A stretch of 64,000 bases of DNA from an uncultured Flavobacteriaceae bacterium (GCA_905181625.1 CAJIYJ010000007.1:186001-250000); one strand, 5' to 3'; counted from the stretch's first letter, positions 56,180-64,000 are shown. The notes: generated by a model not told the origin, from the letters alone. A program made the numbers and translations.

Positions 56180-56298
56180 AATATTAAAACGTTAAATATA
56201 TAGAAATATTATTTTTGCGATGAATTATTTAAATTAATTTTTTTTTTAAACTATTTACTATCTTAGCGAGTCAGAATTCAAAAGTTAAAATAAAATAC

Positions 56299-57879
56299 AT
56301 GAATATTAAAACCTTATTTAAATCATTTTCTTTAATCGTAATGATTATTTTATTTATTGGTTGTAGCAGAAATAACAATTCAACTAAAAGGGGTAAAAAC
56401 ATTTCACAAGGAACAGGATTTGGAATCAACTCTAAGGACGGTGGGTTTCAATATGACAATAAATACAAAGGCCAAATGACTGGTCCTGGCTTAGTGTTTG
56501 TTGAAGGTGGAACATTCACAAAAGGAAATGTAAAAGATAATGTAATGCACGATTGGAACAATACACCAACTCAGCAATATGTAAGATCCTTTTACATTGA
56601 TGAAACTGAAGTTACTAACTTAATGTATTTAGAATATCTAGATTGGATGAAAAAAGTTTTTTCAGATATTGAAAATTTACATTCTATATACGTTGCTGCA
56701 CTTCCAGATACTCTAGTCTGGAGAAATCCCTTAGGATTTAATGAAGATATGGTAGACAACTACCTTAGACACCCTGCGTTTCAAGACCACCCTGTAGTAG
56801 GTGTTAGTTGGGAGCAAGCATCTAGATATGCGAAATGGAGAACTGATAGAGTTAATGAATTAATGTTAGTTTCGAAAGGATTGTTAAGACCAGAAGCAAT
56901 TCAAGCTGATAGTTTGAAGGATGGTTACTCATTTAATACAGATGCATACTATTTAGACCCTAGCAAAGCTTATGGAGGAAGAATGAATGAGGTTGCTGGA
57001 GATAAAGCAAAAGAAACAAATGAAGATGGTGAAGAAATAGTGAGTTATGCTGACAGACAGGATGGTATTTTACTACCTGAGTATAGACTTCCAACTGAAA
57101 CAGAATGGGAGTATGCAGCACTAGCTTTGAGTGAAATAAGAGCAGAAAACATATACAGAGGGAAGAAGAAATTTCCATGGGATGGTGAATACACAAGATC
57201 AGGCAAGAAAAAGAACTTAGGAGATCAATTAGCTAACTTTAAGCTTTCTGCTGGAGATTATGGTGGAATAGCAGGGTGGTCAGAAACTGGTTCGGGAATA
57301 ACTACTGCAGTTAGATCCTATCCCCCTAATGATTTTGGACTATACGGGATGGCTGGAAATGTAGCAGAATGGGTAGCAGATGTCTACAGACCAATAATTG
57401 ATGAAGCTATTAATGATTTTAACTATTACAGGGGAAGTGTTTATACAAATCCTTCAATTGGTGATGACGGAAAGGTAATTACAATTGATCCTGATAGCGC
57501 TACATTTGACAACCTACCAGGTTCTGTTAAAGAAGAAGTAGTTTCAGACTCTATATATAGAGTAAACTACTCTGTGGGTGATAATAGAAATTTTAATGAT
57601 GGTGATGTAAATTCAATTAGAGAATATGGTTTAGAAGGATCTGTTGAAGATTCTATGTATGACTCTCCTACATCAGAATCAAAAGAAGGAACAATAACTT
57701 TAATAAATAATGAAGCTCGAGTATTTAAGGGTGGGTCCTGGTTAGATAGAGCTTATTATCTAGATCCTGCTCAAAGAAGATTTTTGCCTCAGGATATGAC
57801 CAATAATTTTATTGGCTTCAGGTGTGCAATGTCATATTTAGGAGAATCGAGAAATGCTAAAAAGCCTAAAAAAAGATAA
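56299..57879 (+). CDS. gldJ: Gliding motility / T9SS lipoprotein GldJ
   Basis: 526 residues. Lipoprotein signal with lipobox FIGC (C22). The rest is a formylglycine-generating-enzyme-like (sulfatase-modifying factor) domain: PGLVFVEGGTFTKGNVKDN near 63-81, YIDETEVTNLMYLEYLDWM near 98-116, RLPTETEWEYAAL near 264-276, YGMAGNVAEWVADVYRP near 350-366 and VFKGGSWLDRAYYLDPAQRRF near 474-494. GldJ is structural, not a known FGE. It stabilises GldK and is needed for gliding/T9SS in Flavobacterium. Followed by murF with a 55-bp gap, as in Flavobacterium. Confidence 0.93.
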   Translation: MNIKTLFKSFSLIVMIILFIGCSRNNNSTKRGKNISQGTGFGINSKDGGFQYDNKYKGQMTGPGLVFVEGGTFTKGNVKDNVMHDWNNTPTQQYVRSFYIDETEVTNLMYLEYLDWMKKVFSDIENLHSIYVAALPDTLVWRNPLGFNEDMVDNYLRHPAFQDHPVVGVSWEQASRYAKWRTDRVNELMLVSKGLLRPEAIQADSLKDGYSFNTDAYYLDPSKAYGGRMNEVAGDKAKETNEDGEEIVSYADRQDGILLPEYRLPTETEWEYAALALSEIRAENIYRGKKKFPWDGEYTRSGKKKNLGDQLANFKLSAGDYGGIAGWSETGSGITTAVRSYPPNDFGLYGMAGNVAEWVADVYRPIIDEAINDFNYYRGSVYTNPSIGDDGKVITIDPDSATFDNLPGSVKEEVVSDSIYRVNYSVGDNRNFNDGDVNSIREYGLEGSVEDSMYDSPTSESKEGTITLINNEARVFKGGSWLDRAYYLDPAQRRFLPQDMTNNFIGFRCAMSYLGESRNAKKPKKR

Positions 57880-57934
57880 ATCAATTATTTTTACATACTT
57901 AATTAGTTTATCAATAATTCATTAAATTTAATAA

Positions 57935-59206
57935 ATGGATATTGACAAGCTATATACTTATTTTAAAGAATGTGAAGATATTTCTACAGATTCGAGAGTT
58001 TTAAAAAAAAACAGTTTATTTTTCGCACTAAAAGGTGATAATTTTGACGGAAATGAATACGCTTTAGAAGCGCTAGACAAAGGAGCTAAATATGCTATAA
58101 TAGATAGTCAAATTTCAGATAATCCTAAATTTATTAAAGTTAAAAACGTTCTAAAAACCTTACAATCATTATCTGCCCTCCATAGAACAAAATTGACAAA
58201 TACAACTATTATAGCTATAACTGGAAGTAATGGGAAAACAACAAGCAAAGAATTAATAAATTCTGTACTTAGTTTTGGAAATAAGTCTAATTCAACAAAA
58301 GGCAATCTAAATAATCATATCGGGGTTCCTTTAACTTTATTAGGAATAAAGGAAACATCAGAGTTTGCTATAGTTGAGATGGGAGCTAATCATATAAAAG
58401 AAATTTCATTTTTAACAAATCTTGTTAAACCGGATATAGGTTATATTACAAATTTTGGAAAAGCACACTTAGAAGGGTTTAGAGATTTAAATGGAGTTAT
58501 TAAGGGTAAAACAGAACTTTACGATTGGCTAATAAAAAATGACAGGATCATACTAATCAACAATGATGATGCTATTCAAAATAAATTCAAAAAAGAAAAC
58601 TCTATAACATTCAGTGTTAATAAAAAATCTAATTATAATTTTAAAAAAAATACAAAAAACTTTATTTCAGTTAGTTATAAAAATATAGAAATTAACAGTC
58701 AATTAATTGGTGATTATAATTTTTCGAATATTGGAGCAGCAATAGCGCTTGGATTAAATTTTAAAATTCCTATTCAAAATATTAAAAAAGCTATAGAATC
58801 CTATATCCCTAAAAACAATAGGTCACAAATAATTAAAAAAAATAATCAAAAAATAATTTTAGATGCATATAACGCCAACCCTAGTAGTATGTTAGCTGCC
58901 ATAGATTCATTTTTGAATATAGAAGGCTCAAAAGCTATAATATTAGGAGACATGTTTGAATTAGGACAAGAATCCAGTAGTTTACATTTAGAAATAATCA
59001 ACTATTGCTTAAAAAGTAAAATCAATAAAATTTATTTAATAGGAAATGAGTTTTATAATGAACATAACAAAAAAGCTAAATCATTATTTTTTAAAACAAA
59101 ATCTGATTTTAAAAAATATTTAAAATCTAATAGCATTAAAGAAAACAATATTCTTATAAAGGGCTCTAGAGCGATGAGAATGGAAGAAATAGCAGACATT
59201 CTATAA
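57935..59206 (+). CDS. murF: UDP-N-acetylmuramoyl-tripeptide:D-Ala-D-Ala ligase
   Basis: 423 residues. N-terminal MurF substrate domain (STDSRVLKKNSLFFALKGDNFDGNEYALEALDKGAKYAI, 17-55), P-loop TGSNGKTT at 96-103, VEMGANHIKEISFL near 149-162, and C-terminal LDAYNANPSSMLAAI near 310-324 with GDMFELG near 338. Completes the UDP-MurNAc-pentapeptide. The gldJ-murF adjacency is a flavobacterial feature. Confidence 0.96.
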   Translation: MDIDKLYTYFKECEDISTDSRVLKKNSLFFALKGDNFDGNEYALEALDKGAKYAIIDSQISDNPKFIKVKNVLKTLQSLSALHRTKLTNTTIIAITGSNGKTTSKELINSVLSFGNKSNSTKGNLNNHIGVPLTLLGIKETSEFAIVEMGANHIKEISFLTNLVKPDIGYITNFGKAHLEGFRDLNGVIKGKTELYDWLIKNDRIILINNDDAIQNKFKKENSITFSVNKKSNYNFKKNTKNFISVSYKNIEINSQLIGDYNFSNIGAAIALGLNFKIPIQNIKKAIESYIPKNNRSQIIKKNNQKIILDAYNANPSSMLAAIDSFLNIEGSKAIILGDMFELGQESSSLHLEIINYCLKSKINKIYLIGNEFYNEHNKKAKSLFFKTKSDFKKYLKSNSIKENNILIKGSRAMRMEEIADIL

Positions 59207-59229
59207 TTAATGACATTAAAACTTAAATT

Positions 59230-60846
59230 ATGAAAAACACATTTTTAATTTTTAGTTTTCTTTTAGCTTTTTTAAGCTGTCAGACAACAAATGAATGGAA
59301 TGCTTATAACGAAACCTCCGAAATACTTGAAAACAAAAAGCATCCTATTGATAGAATGCAATTCAAACTCATTCAATCAAAATACAATGACAAGAATGCA
59401 TGGCTCAAACCTTTTGAAAAAGAACTAAAGAATTTTACAGAGTTGAATTACACTAATTTGAAAGAAATAATAATTGAAAAAGATATACCAACTATTCAAA
59501 AATTCATTATTTCAGGAGAATTAACCTATGAAGAATTAACTCTATTTTATTTATATAGAATTAAAAAAATTGAATTTAACAAAGATTTGTATCTCAACTC
59601 TATAATCTCTTTAAACCCAGATATATTAAATCAAGCAAGAGAAAAAGATAAAAAAAAGCCTAAATCTATTTACTCTTTGTACGGAATCCCTATTCTATTA
59701 AAAGATAATATTAACTATAAAGGGATATCTACAACAGCAGGATCTGTAGCATTAATTGACAATAATGCAGAGGATGCCTATGTAGTGAAAAAATTAAAAG
59801 AAAATGGCGCAATTATTCTAGGAAAAACAAACTTGAGTGAATGGGCTTATTATTTCTGTAATAACTGTCCTCTTGGATATAGTGCAATTGGCGGACAAAC
59901 TTTAAACCCTTATGGAAGAAAAAAATTTGAATCTGGAGGTTCTAGCTCTGGGAGTGGTGTAGCTATTTCTTCAAATTTTTCGTCAGTTGCCTTAGGTTCC
60001 GAAACTTCAGGATCTATATTATCACCAGCATCATTAAACTCTATAGTTGGCTTAAAACCCACTATTGGGTTAGTAAGTAGAACTGGAATTGTACCGATTT
60101 CGAATACATTAGATACCTCAGGTCCAATGACAAAAAATGTAATTGACAATATTATAGTTTTCAATGCTATAACAGGATTTGACAAAGATGATAGTTTTTC
60201 AGTTAGTAAAAATAAAATTGAAATGGAGACTGTTTTAAATTCAACATTGAAAAATAAAAGATTTGGAGTATTTAAAAACCTATTGGACGAACCACTATAC
60301 GCTGAGGCTATTGAACAAATAAAAAAAGAAGGTGGACTAATATTTGAATTCACTCCTCCCGAAATTAATTACAACGGATTTAGGAAAATTTTAGACGTTG
60401 ATATGAAAAAGGATTTACCTAAATACCTTAATAAATATTCTAAAAATTCAATAAAAAACATAAAAGAAATAATTGACTTTAACATTGAAGATTCTTTAAA
60501 AAGAGCCCCCTATGGTCAGGGGATTTTCAAAAGTATTGCGTTAAATAATACTACAGATTTAGAAATTTCTGAGATCAAAAGTAGAATAAAACTTGAAGGT
60601 AAAAGATACTTTGATGAAGCTATAAATAAATATGATTTAGATGCCGTACTCTCAATAAACAACTATCATGCATCCTACGCTGCAGGAGCTTATTACCCTT
60701 GTTTAACAGTTCCTATGGGCTACAGAGAAAGTGGAGTGCCTTCAAATTTAACATTTATTGGTCCGTCCTACAGTGAAGAAAAATTATATCAGCTAGGTTA
60801 TGCTTTTGAAAAAGAAACTAATAAGAGAGTATCTCCATTTAATTAA
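59230..60846 (+). CDS. Amidase-signature family lipoprotein
   Basis: 538 residues. Lipoprotein signal with lipobox LSC (C17). Amidase-signature core: LYGIPILLKDNINYKG near 150-165 (catalytic Lys in LKDN), GGSSSGSGVAISSN near 237-250 (cis-Ser), and GSETSGSILSPASLNSIVGLKPTIGLVSRTG near 257-287 (nucleophile Ser in ETSGS). AS enzymes hydrolyse amides such as short peptides or glutamine/aryl amides; substrate unknown. Surface or periplasmic anchoring is inferred from the lipobox. Ends overlapping the convergent pirin gene by 4 bp. Confidence 0.88.
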   Translation: MKNTFLIFSFLLAFLSCQTTNEWNAYNETSEILENKKHPIDRMQFKLIQSKYNDKNAWLKPFEKELKNFTELNYTNLKEIIIEKDIPTIQKFIISGELTYEELTLFYLYRIKKIEFNKDLYLNSIISLNPDILNQAREKDKKKPKSIYSLYGIPILLKDNINYKGISTTAGSVALIDNNAEDAYVVKKLKENGAIILGKTNLSEWAYYFCNNCPLGYSAIGGQTLNPYGRKKFESGGSSSGSGVAISSNFSSVALGSETSGSILSPASLNSIVGLKPTIGLVSRTGIVPISNTLDTSGPMTKNVIDNIIVFNAITGFDKDDSFSVSKNKIEMETVLNSTLKNKRFGVFKNLLDEPLYAEAIEQIKKEGGLIFEFTPPEINYNGFRKILDVDMKKDLPKYLNKYSKNSIKNIKEIIDFNIEDSLKRAPYGQGIFKSIALNNTTDLEISEIKSRIKLEGKRYFDEAINKYDLDAVLSINNYHASYAAGAYYPCLTVPMGYRESGVPSNLTFIGPSYSEEKLYQLGYAFEKETNKRVSPFN

Positions 60847-61598
60847 TTTATGAATCTTTCAAAATAAGTTGAATAAGTTATAAGTTTTGGAGTTTTAACT
60901 TCAAATACCTGGCTTTTTTCAAAAACATCAAATGAAACCTGTTTTCTGTCTTGAATTTTTACAAAAGCCCCTTTTAAAGCTTTATCATTTTCTATGCTAA
61001 TTGAGCCATTAATTAAGAAAAAAGAATAAATAGATTTATCATCTAATTCTAAATTAAAAACACCTTTATCAAAATCATATTCTTTTATTTCAACTCCTTC
61101 GGAGTCCATTTCAAAAAGAGATTTATCACCCTTAATTATAGTGGTCTTCATTTTGTCTGATAAAATAACTGGAAAATCCTTTTGTTTATAATCATCATAA
61201 GTGGCAGGCTTATTTAAAGTTTTTGAAATATCAGGATCAAACCAAATTTGAAATATTTCAGATTTATCAAGTATTTCTTCAGCATGTGAAATTCCGCTTC
61301 CAGCTCTAATAATTTGTACATCTCCCTTTATTAACGGAATCCATTTTTGTTGTTTTGAATCGTAGTGTTTTATCCCTCCTTTAATAACAAAACTACATAT
61401 TTCAAAACCTTGATGAGGATGTAATTCAATAGTGCTTTTGGAATTAGGAGTCCAGGCATTAGCCCAGTAAAATAAATTAGAATAGGGTTTTAATTCTCCC
61501 ATATCTTGAGGAAACCCTATGGGTTTTTTTTCTATAATTTCTCCATCATTAAAACGTCCTGAAGCTTGAACTTCTTTACTATAAACTACAATAGACAT
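60843..61598 (-). CDS. Pirin family protein
   Basis: 251 residues, bicupin. HPHQGFEICSFVIKGGIKHYDS near 60-81 gives the metal-binding His-x-His motif (H60, H62) with ISHAEE near 104-109 in place of the further ligands. The C-terminal cupin lacks obvious ligands, as usual. Pirins may act as quercetin dioxygenases or redox sensors; function not provable. It starts 3 bp after the M20 gene stop on the same strand. Confidence 0.85.
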   Translation of the reverse strand: MSIVVYSKEVQASGRFNDGEIIEKKPIGFPQDMGELKPYSNLFYWANAWTPNSKSTIELHPHQGFEICSFVIKGGIKHYDSKQQKWIPLIKGDVQIIRAGSGISHAEEILDKSEIFQIWFDPDISKTLNKPATYDDYKQKDFPVILSDKMKTTIIKGDKSLFEMDSEGVEIKEYDFDKGVFNLELDDKSIYSFFLINGSISIENDKALKGAFVKIQDRKQVSFDVFEKSQVFEVKTPKLITYSTYFERFIN

Positions 61599-61601
61599 TG
61601 A

Positions 61602-62894
61602 TTATTTATTCTTTTTTAAATAATCTAAAGTTAATGTTGTCATTGACTTGATTCCTGTTAACATTGCTGAATCATCGACATAGAAATCAGGTGTGTGATG
61701 AGGTGCTGCTTTTGAAGGGTCAGTTCCCTTTTTAGCACCGCCAATAAAAAAATATATACCTGGGATTTTTTCTTGATAAAAAGAAAAATCTTCTGCTCCT
61801 GTAATAGCATTCATAGAGTGAACATTTTCAGAACCATTTATTCTTTTTAGAGATGGCAACATTTGATTATACAGTTCAGGGTCATTGTAAGTAATAGGGT
61901 AGCTAACTAGATACGTAATTTTTGCTTTTGCATTATTAGCTTCAGCAATATTGTAAACTATCTCATCCAATCTTTTTAGAACTGTTTTTTTCATGTTTTC
62001 ATCAAGAGTTCGGATTGTTCCTAACATATAAAGACTTTCAGGTATTATATTGCTTCTTACTCCTCCATGAATACTTCCAATAGTTACTACTGCCGCTGCT
62101 TCAGTCAATGGCATACTTCTACTAACTATAGTTTGAATTGAGTTAATCATCTGAGAAGCTGTAACAATTGGATCTACGCCTGTCCAAGGAGTTGATCCAT
62201 GAGTTTGAATCCCTTCTATATCAATCCTAAACTCATTAACAGCCGCCATTATTCCTTTTGGTCTAACGTAAACTTTTCCTGCACTAATTTGAGACCAAAT
62301 ATGAAGACCAAAAATAGCATCAACGTCTGGATTTTTCAGAACGCCCTCTTTTACCATTAATTCAGCCCCTCCTTCCTCACCAACTGGTGCTCCTTCTTCT
62401 GCAGGTTGAAATATAAATTTTATAGTTCCAGGAATCTGATCTTTTATTTCATATAATACTTTAGCTACTCCTAATAATATGGCCGTATGAGTATCGTGTC
62501 CACAGGCATGCATAACTGGAACTTCTTCTCCATTATATTCACCAATCATTTTAGAGGCCCATGGCAAATCAGCTCGTTCCTTTACTGGCAAACCATCAAT
62601 ATCCGCTCTTAAAGCTACAACAGGACCAGGCTTCCCACCCTTAAGAACAGCTACAACTCCAGTTTTTGCTACGCCAGTTTGAGGATTTAAACCGATTTTC
62701 TTTAATTCTGCAGCTATTCTATCGGCAGTTTTAAATTCTCTATTGCTCAATTCTGCATTTTCATGAAACCAATGTCTGAGTTCAATTATATCAGATTCAT
62801 AATTGGAAGACAATTCATTAATTTTTTTGTCAAAATTCTGAGAATAACTTGTGAAAGATAGGATCAGAAAAAATAAATATATTTTTTTATGCAT
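61602..62894 (-). CDS. Exported M20 family amidohydrolase (peptidase D / hippurate hydrolase-like)
   Basis: 430 residues. Signal peptide 1-19 (cleavage after SYSQ). Metal-binding motifs: RHWFHENAELSNRE (40-53), HACGHDTH (129-136, with C131 and H133), FQPAEEGAP near 165-173 and a C-terminal ITGAEDFSFYQEKIPGIYFFIGG near 363-385, all as in N-acyl-amino-acid/auxin-conjugate amidohydrolases. The GTGs and dimerisation domain are complete. Periplasmic location is inferred. It is the last host gene before the mobile-element junction, starting 15 bp from the tRNA remnant. Confidence 0.9.
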   Translation of the reverse strand: MHKKIYLFFLILSFTSYSQNFDKKINELSSNYESDIIELRHWFHENAELSNREFKTADRIAAELKKIGLNPQTGVAKTGVVAVLKGGKPGPVVALRADIDGLPVKERADLPWASKMIGEYNGEEVPVMHACGHDTHTAILLGVAKVLYEIKDQIPGTIKFIFQPAEEGAPVGEEGGAELMVKEGVLKNPDVDAIFGLHIWSQISAGKVYVRPKGIMAAVNEFRIDIEGIQTHGSTPWTGVDPIVTASQMINSIQTIVSRSMPLTEAAAVVTIGSIHGGVRSNIIPESLYMLGTIRTLDENMKKTVLKRLDEIVYNIAEANNAKAKITYLVSYPITYNDPELYNQMLPSLKRINGSENVHSMNAITGAEDFSFYQEKIPGIYFFIGGAKKGTDPSKAAPHHTPDFYVDDSAMLTGIKSMTTLTLDYLKKNK

Positions 62895-62908
62895 AGTTTT
62901 AAATTTAG

Positions 62909-62930
62909 TGGGTCATACTGGATACGAACC
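62909..62930 (-). mobile_element. Candidate att site: tRNA 3'-end remnant
   Basis: Read on the minus strand the 22 bp contain the T-loop heart GGTTCGTATCC, T-stem strand CCAGT and acceptor strand ATGACCC plus A. No D-arm, anticodon or 5' acceptor strand (GGGTCAT) is found within 90 bp on the minus strand, so this is not a functional tRNA. tRNA 3' ends are classic tyrosine-integrase att sites. Confidence 0.6.
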
Positions 62931-62994
62931 GATGAAATATATACTACTCAAAGTGTTCTTTATCAATTACTTATAGTTTTATTTTTATTAAACA

Positions 62995-63036
62995 TATCCC
63001 CACTTTGGGGATAATTTTGTCCTCATATTGGGGATA
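62995..63036. repeat. Two spaced dyads with a common GGGGATA half-site
   Basis: TATCCCC-ACTTT-GGGGATA (62995-63013, perfect) and TGTCCTC-ATATT-GGGGATA (63018-63036, imperfect). The GGGGATA half-sites and 5-nt loops are the same; centres are 23 bp apart. They look like a tandem protein-binding site. Confidence 0.6.
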
Positions 63037-63063
63037 ATGGCTAAAATCAAACCATTAAAATCC

Positions 63064-63086
63064 TCCACATACAATTCCACATACAA
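63064..63086. repeat. Tandem 11-bp direct repeat
   Basis: TCCACATACAA at 63064-63074 and again at 63076-63086 (12-bp period). A partial copy, CCACATAC, recurs at 63244-63251. The length and position resemble integrase arm-type or excisionase sites. Confidence 0.5.
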
Positions 63087-63095
63087 GATAATAAG

Positions 63096-63129
63096 AAAAA
63101 AGGGATGCATAAAATTAATTATACACCCC
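63096..63129 (-). terminator. Intrinsic terminator of the small-gene operon
   Basis: Minus-strand hairpin with arms GGGGTGTATAA and TTATGCATCCC-type (nine pairs, two mismatches) followed by TTTTTT, about 110 bp after the stop of the HTH gene. Confidence 0.5.
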
Positions 63130-63237
63130 TCTTAACACAATCAAACTATTATGAAAAGTTGATAGATTGGAAATTGGATTTAGGTTGTTGTGAGTCTATC
63201 AAATATAAATATGATAGAGTTTTAATTATTTAACCCC

Positions 63238-63489
63238 TTAATCCCACATACTATCAAACTCTGTTGAAGTAGTGATATTAAAATGTATTTTGATACAATC
63301 AATTATTGCATCTTTTGAGTAATACCTTCTTCCTCTGAAGGTTGTTCCTTTAATTAGCTTCTCTCTTTGGAAATTCCATAATGTTTTAGGAGATACTCCC
63401 AAAATCTCTAATGTTTGTTCTCTTGTGTGTAGTGGTTCACTTTGTAGGAGTTCAGTATTAACTCCGATTTTACTTAATAGTTCTTGCAT
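63238..63489 (-). CDS. Excisionase-like helix-turn-helix protein
   Basis: 83 residues. A MerR/Xis-type winged HTH: TREQTLEILGVSPKTLWNFQREKLIKGTTFRGRRYYSKDAII (22-63), with recognition helix in SPKTLWNFQREK and wing FRGRRYYS. The protein is small, as are phage/ICE excisionases and AlpA-like regulators. It is the gene nearest the putative att site and points to it. Could instead be a transcriptional regulator of the element. Stop is TAA overlapping a CCACATAC copy. Confidence 0.7.
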   Translation of the reverse strand: MQELLSKIGVNTELLQSEPLHTREQTLEILGVSPKTLWNFQREKLIKGTTFRGRRYYSKDAIIDCIKIHFNITTSTEFDSMWD

Positions 63490-63496
63490 AGTTATT

Positions 63497-63742
63497 TTAA
63501 TATATTAGTAGTTCTTCTTCTGTGTTATCAAGTTTAGTTTCATAATCTAAATCTTGAATTGATTTAATTTCTATTTCTATCTCTTCTATACAATCTTTCC
63601 AACTACCAATCGTATCTAATAAGTTTATCATCGCATCTGTTTCTACATTACCGAAATCGTTACTCAAATTATATATTCTATCCAAGTGGATATCAATCTT
63701 TTCTGTTGAATTATAAATCTTGGTTGTGGCCAGTTTTATCAT
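63497..63742 (-). CDS. Small protein of unknown function
   Basis: 81 residues, no family recognised. Predicted mostly helical, acidic in its C-terminal half (DCIEEIEIEIKSIQDLDYETKLDNTEEELL). Start overlaps the upstream stop by 4 bp (ATGA) and it ends 7 bp before the HTH gene, so it belongs to the same operon. Confidence 0.6.
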   Translation of the reverse strand: MIKLATTKIYNSTEKIDIHLDRIYNLSNDFGNVETDAMINLLDTIGSWKDCIEEIEIEIKSIQDLDYETKLDNTEEELLIY

Positions 63743-63999
63743 CTTGTAGTTAGAGACTCTATTATCTCGTTCAAATCATCTTGTTCCTCTAGAGTTGCAA
63801 ATACAATATCTTCTATCATTTGTTTAAGTTCATCTCTACTCATTGAACCGACCTCATCATCTTCTTCCATCTCATCAGTTGGATGTGCTCTTAAATCATC
63901 TGTATCTCCGTATCCCATCTCACGAAGCACCTCCTCTAAATCAACTAAATCTTCTGGTTTTGATTGAAGTTTATTTGGGATATTCTGTTTCCTATTCAT
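63739..63999 (-). CDS. Small acidic protein of unknown function
   Basis: 86 residues from an ATG at 63999; the frame could extend past the window edge. Very acidic (DLVDLEEVLREMGYGDTDDL, DEMEEDDEVGSMSRDELKQMIEDIV) and helical; residues 53-80 could form an amphipathic helix. No family recognised. Small acidic proteins are common in phages and conjugative elements, but function is unknown. Confidence 0.55.
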   Translation of the reverse strand: MNRKQNIPNKLQSKPEDLVDLEEVLREMGYGDTDDLRAHPTDEMEEDDEVGSMSRDELKQMIEDIVFATLEEQDDLNEIIESLTTR

Positions 64000-64000
64000 T

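Larger units (their letters stand above)
62895..63237. other. Mobile-element junction, 343 bp without a gene
   Basis: No coding frame. It contains a tRNA 3'-end remnant (62909-62930), paired dyads (62995-63036), a tandem 11-bp repeat (63064-63086) and a terminator hairpin (63096-63129). Such a density of short signals is unlike any other gap in the window. Confidence 0.7.

Noticed and set aside
59910-60353. 147-aa minus-strand frame within the amidase gene
   Set aside because: Antisense shadow of the conserved amidase core; no start context or homology-like motifs.
62905-62990. A complete tRNA gene at the T-loop-like sequence
   Set aside because: Only the 3' part is present. The T-stem 5' strand is mismatched, and no D-arm, anticodon arm or pairing 5' acceptor strand exists at the required distance on either strand.
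1-64000. CRISPR arrays, insertion sequences or complete transposase genes
   Set aside because: No regularly spaced identical repeats with unique spacers and no transposase motifs or terminal inverted repeats were found in the window.

Overview
The window is a 64 kb piece of an AT-rich, tightly packed Bacteroidota genome, most likely a marine-type member of the Flavobacteriaceae with a streamlined chromosome. The evidence is direct: a SusC/SusD outer-membrane uptake pair, the type IX secretion/gliding genes porV and gldJ, promoters of the Bacteroidota form TTG-N19/20-TAnnTTTG, A/T-rich leaders without Shine-Dalgarno sequences, a flavobacterial str-S10-spc-alpha ribosomal order without tuf, and many genes that overlap or abut by a few bases. 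No rRNA gene, complete tRNA gene or CRISPR array was seen.

Layout. 1-9984: the 5' part of an ABC permease, a DUF1343 (NamZ-like) exported hydrolase, queE, a small lipoprotein, a VOC protein, folD, ffh, argS, a small unknown gene, and two guanidino-modifying enzymes (CtlX and a DDAH-like protein). 9994-13710: gltA, eno and carA. 13807-30628: one long minus-strand block from rpsL to rplQ, including fusA, secY, infA, rpmJ, rpmD and rpoA, with a perfect promoter in front of rpsL and a clear intrinsic terminator after rplQ. 30629-31113 is a non-coding divergent control region. 31114-35740: susC and susD; susD is broken by one extra A. A strong terminator follows. 35843-43539: an exported unknown protein (N-terminus probably also frameshifted), a TrmH-type rRNA methyltransferase, yjjG, mpl, obg, adk, purK, purE and a UbiA-like membrane protein. 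43667-50654: gcvP, a KAS III paralogue, an MlaE/MlaF-type ABC pair and a DUF389 protein. 50659-54945: a minus-strand operon pdhA-pdhC-SDR-SprT-nucleotidyltransferase that runs on into the DUF389 gene. 55052-62894: porV, gldJ, murF, an amidase lipoprotein, pirin and an M20 amidohydrolase.

62895-64000 is different. A 22-bp sequence matching the 3' end of a tRNA (T-loop plus acceptor strand), with no tRNA body attached, is followed by two spaced dyads, a tandem 11-bp repeat, an intrinsic terminator and a three-gene minus-strand operon of small phage/ICE-like proteins, one with an excisionase-like helix-turn-helix. This looks like one end of an integrated mobile element whose body lies to the right of the window. 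It is the part of the window most likely to lead to something new.

Functionally the window is mainly translation, protein targeting (Ffh, SecY), central carbon (enolase, citrate synthase, pyruvate dehydrogenase, glycine cleavage), purine/pyrimidine and one-carbon metabolism, and cell-envelope construction (Mpl, MurF, PorV/GldJ). SusCD is the only obvious outer-membrane nutrient uptake system. The main anomalies are the tRNA-end/mobile-element junction, two apparent single-base homopolymer frameshifts within 0.5 kb, the lack of porU beside porV, and several dyads or repeats placed on predicted promoters.
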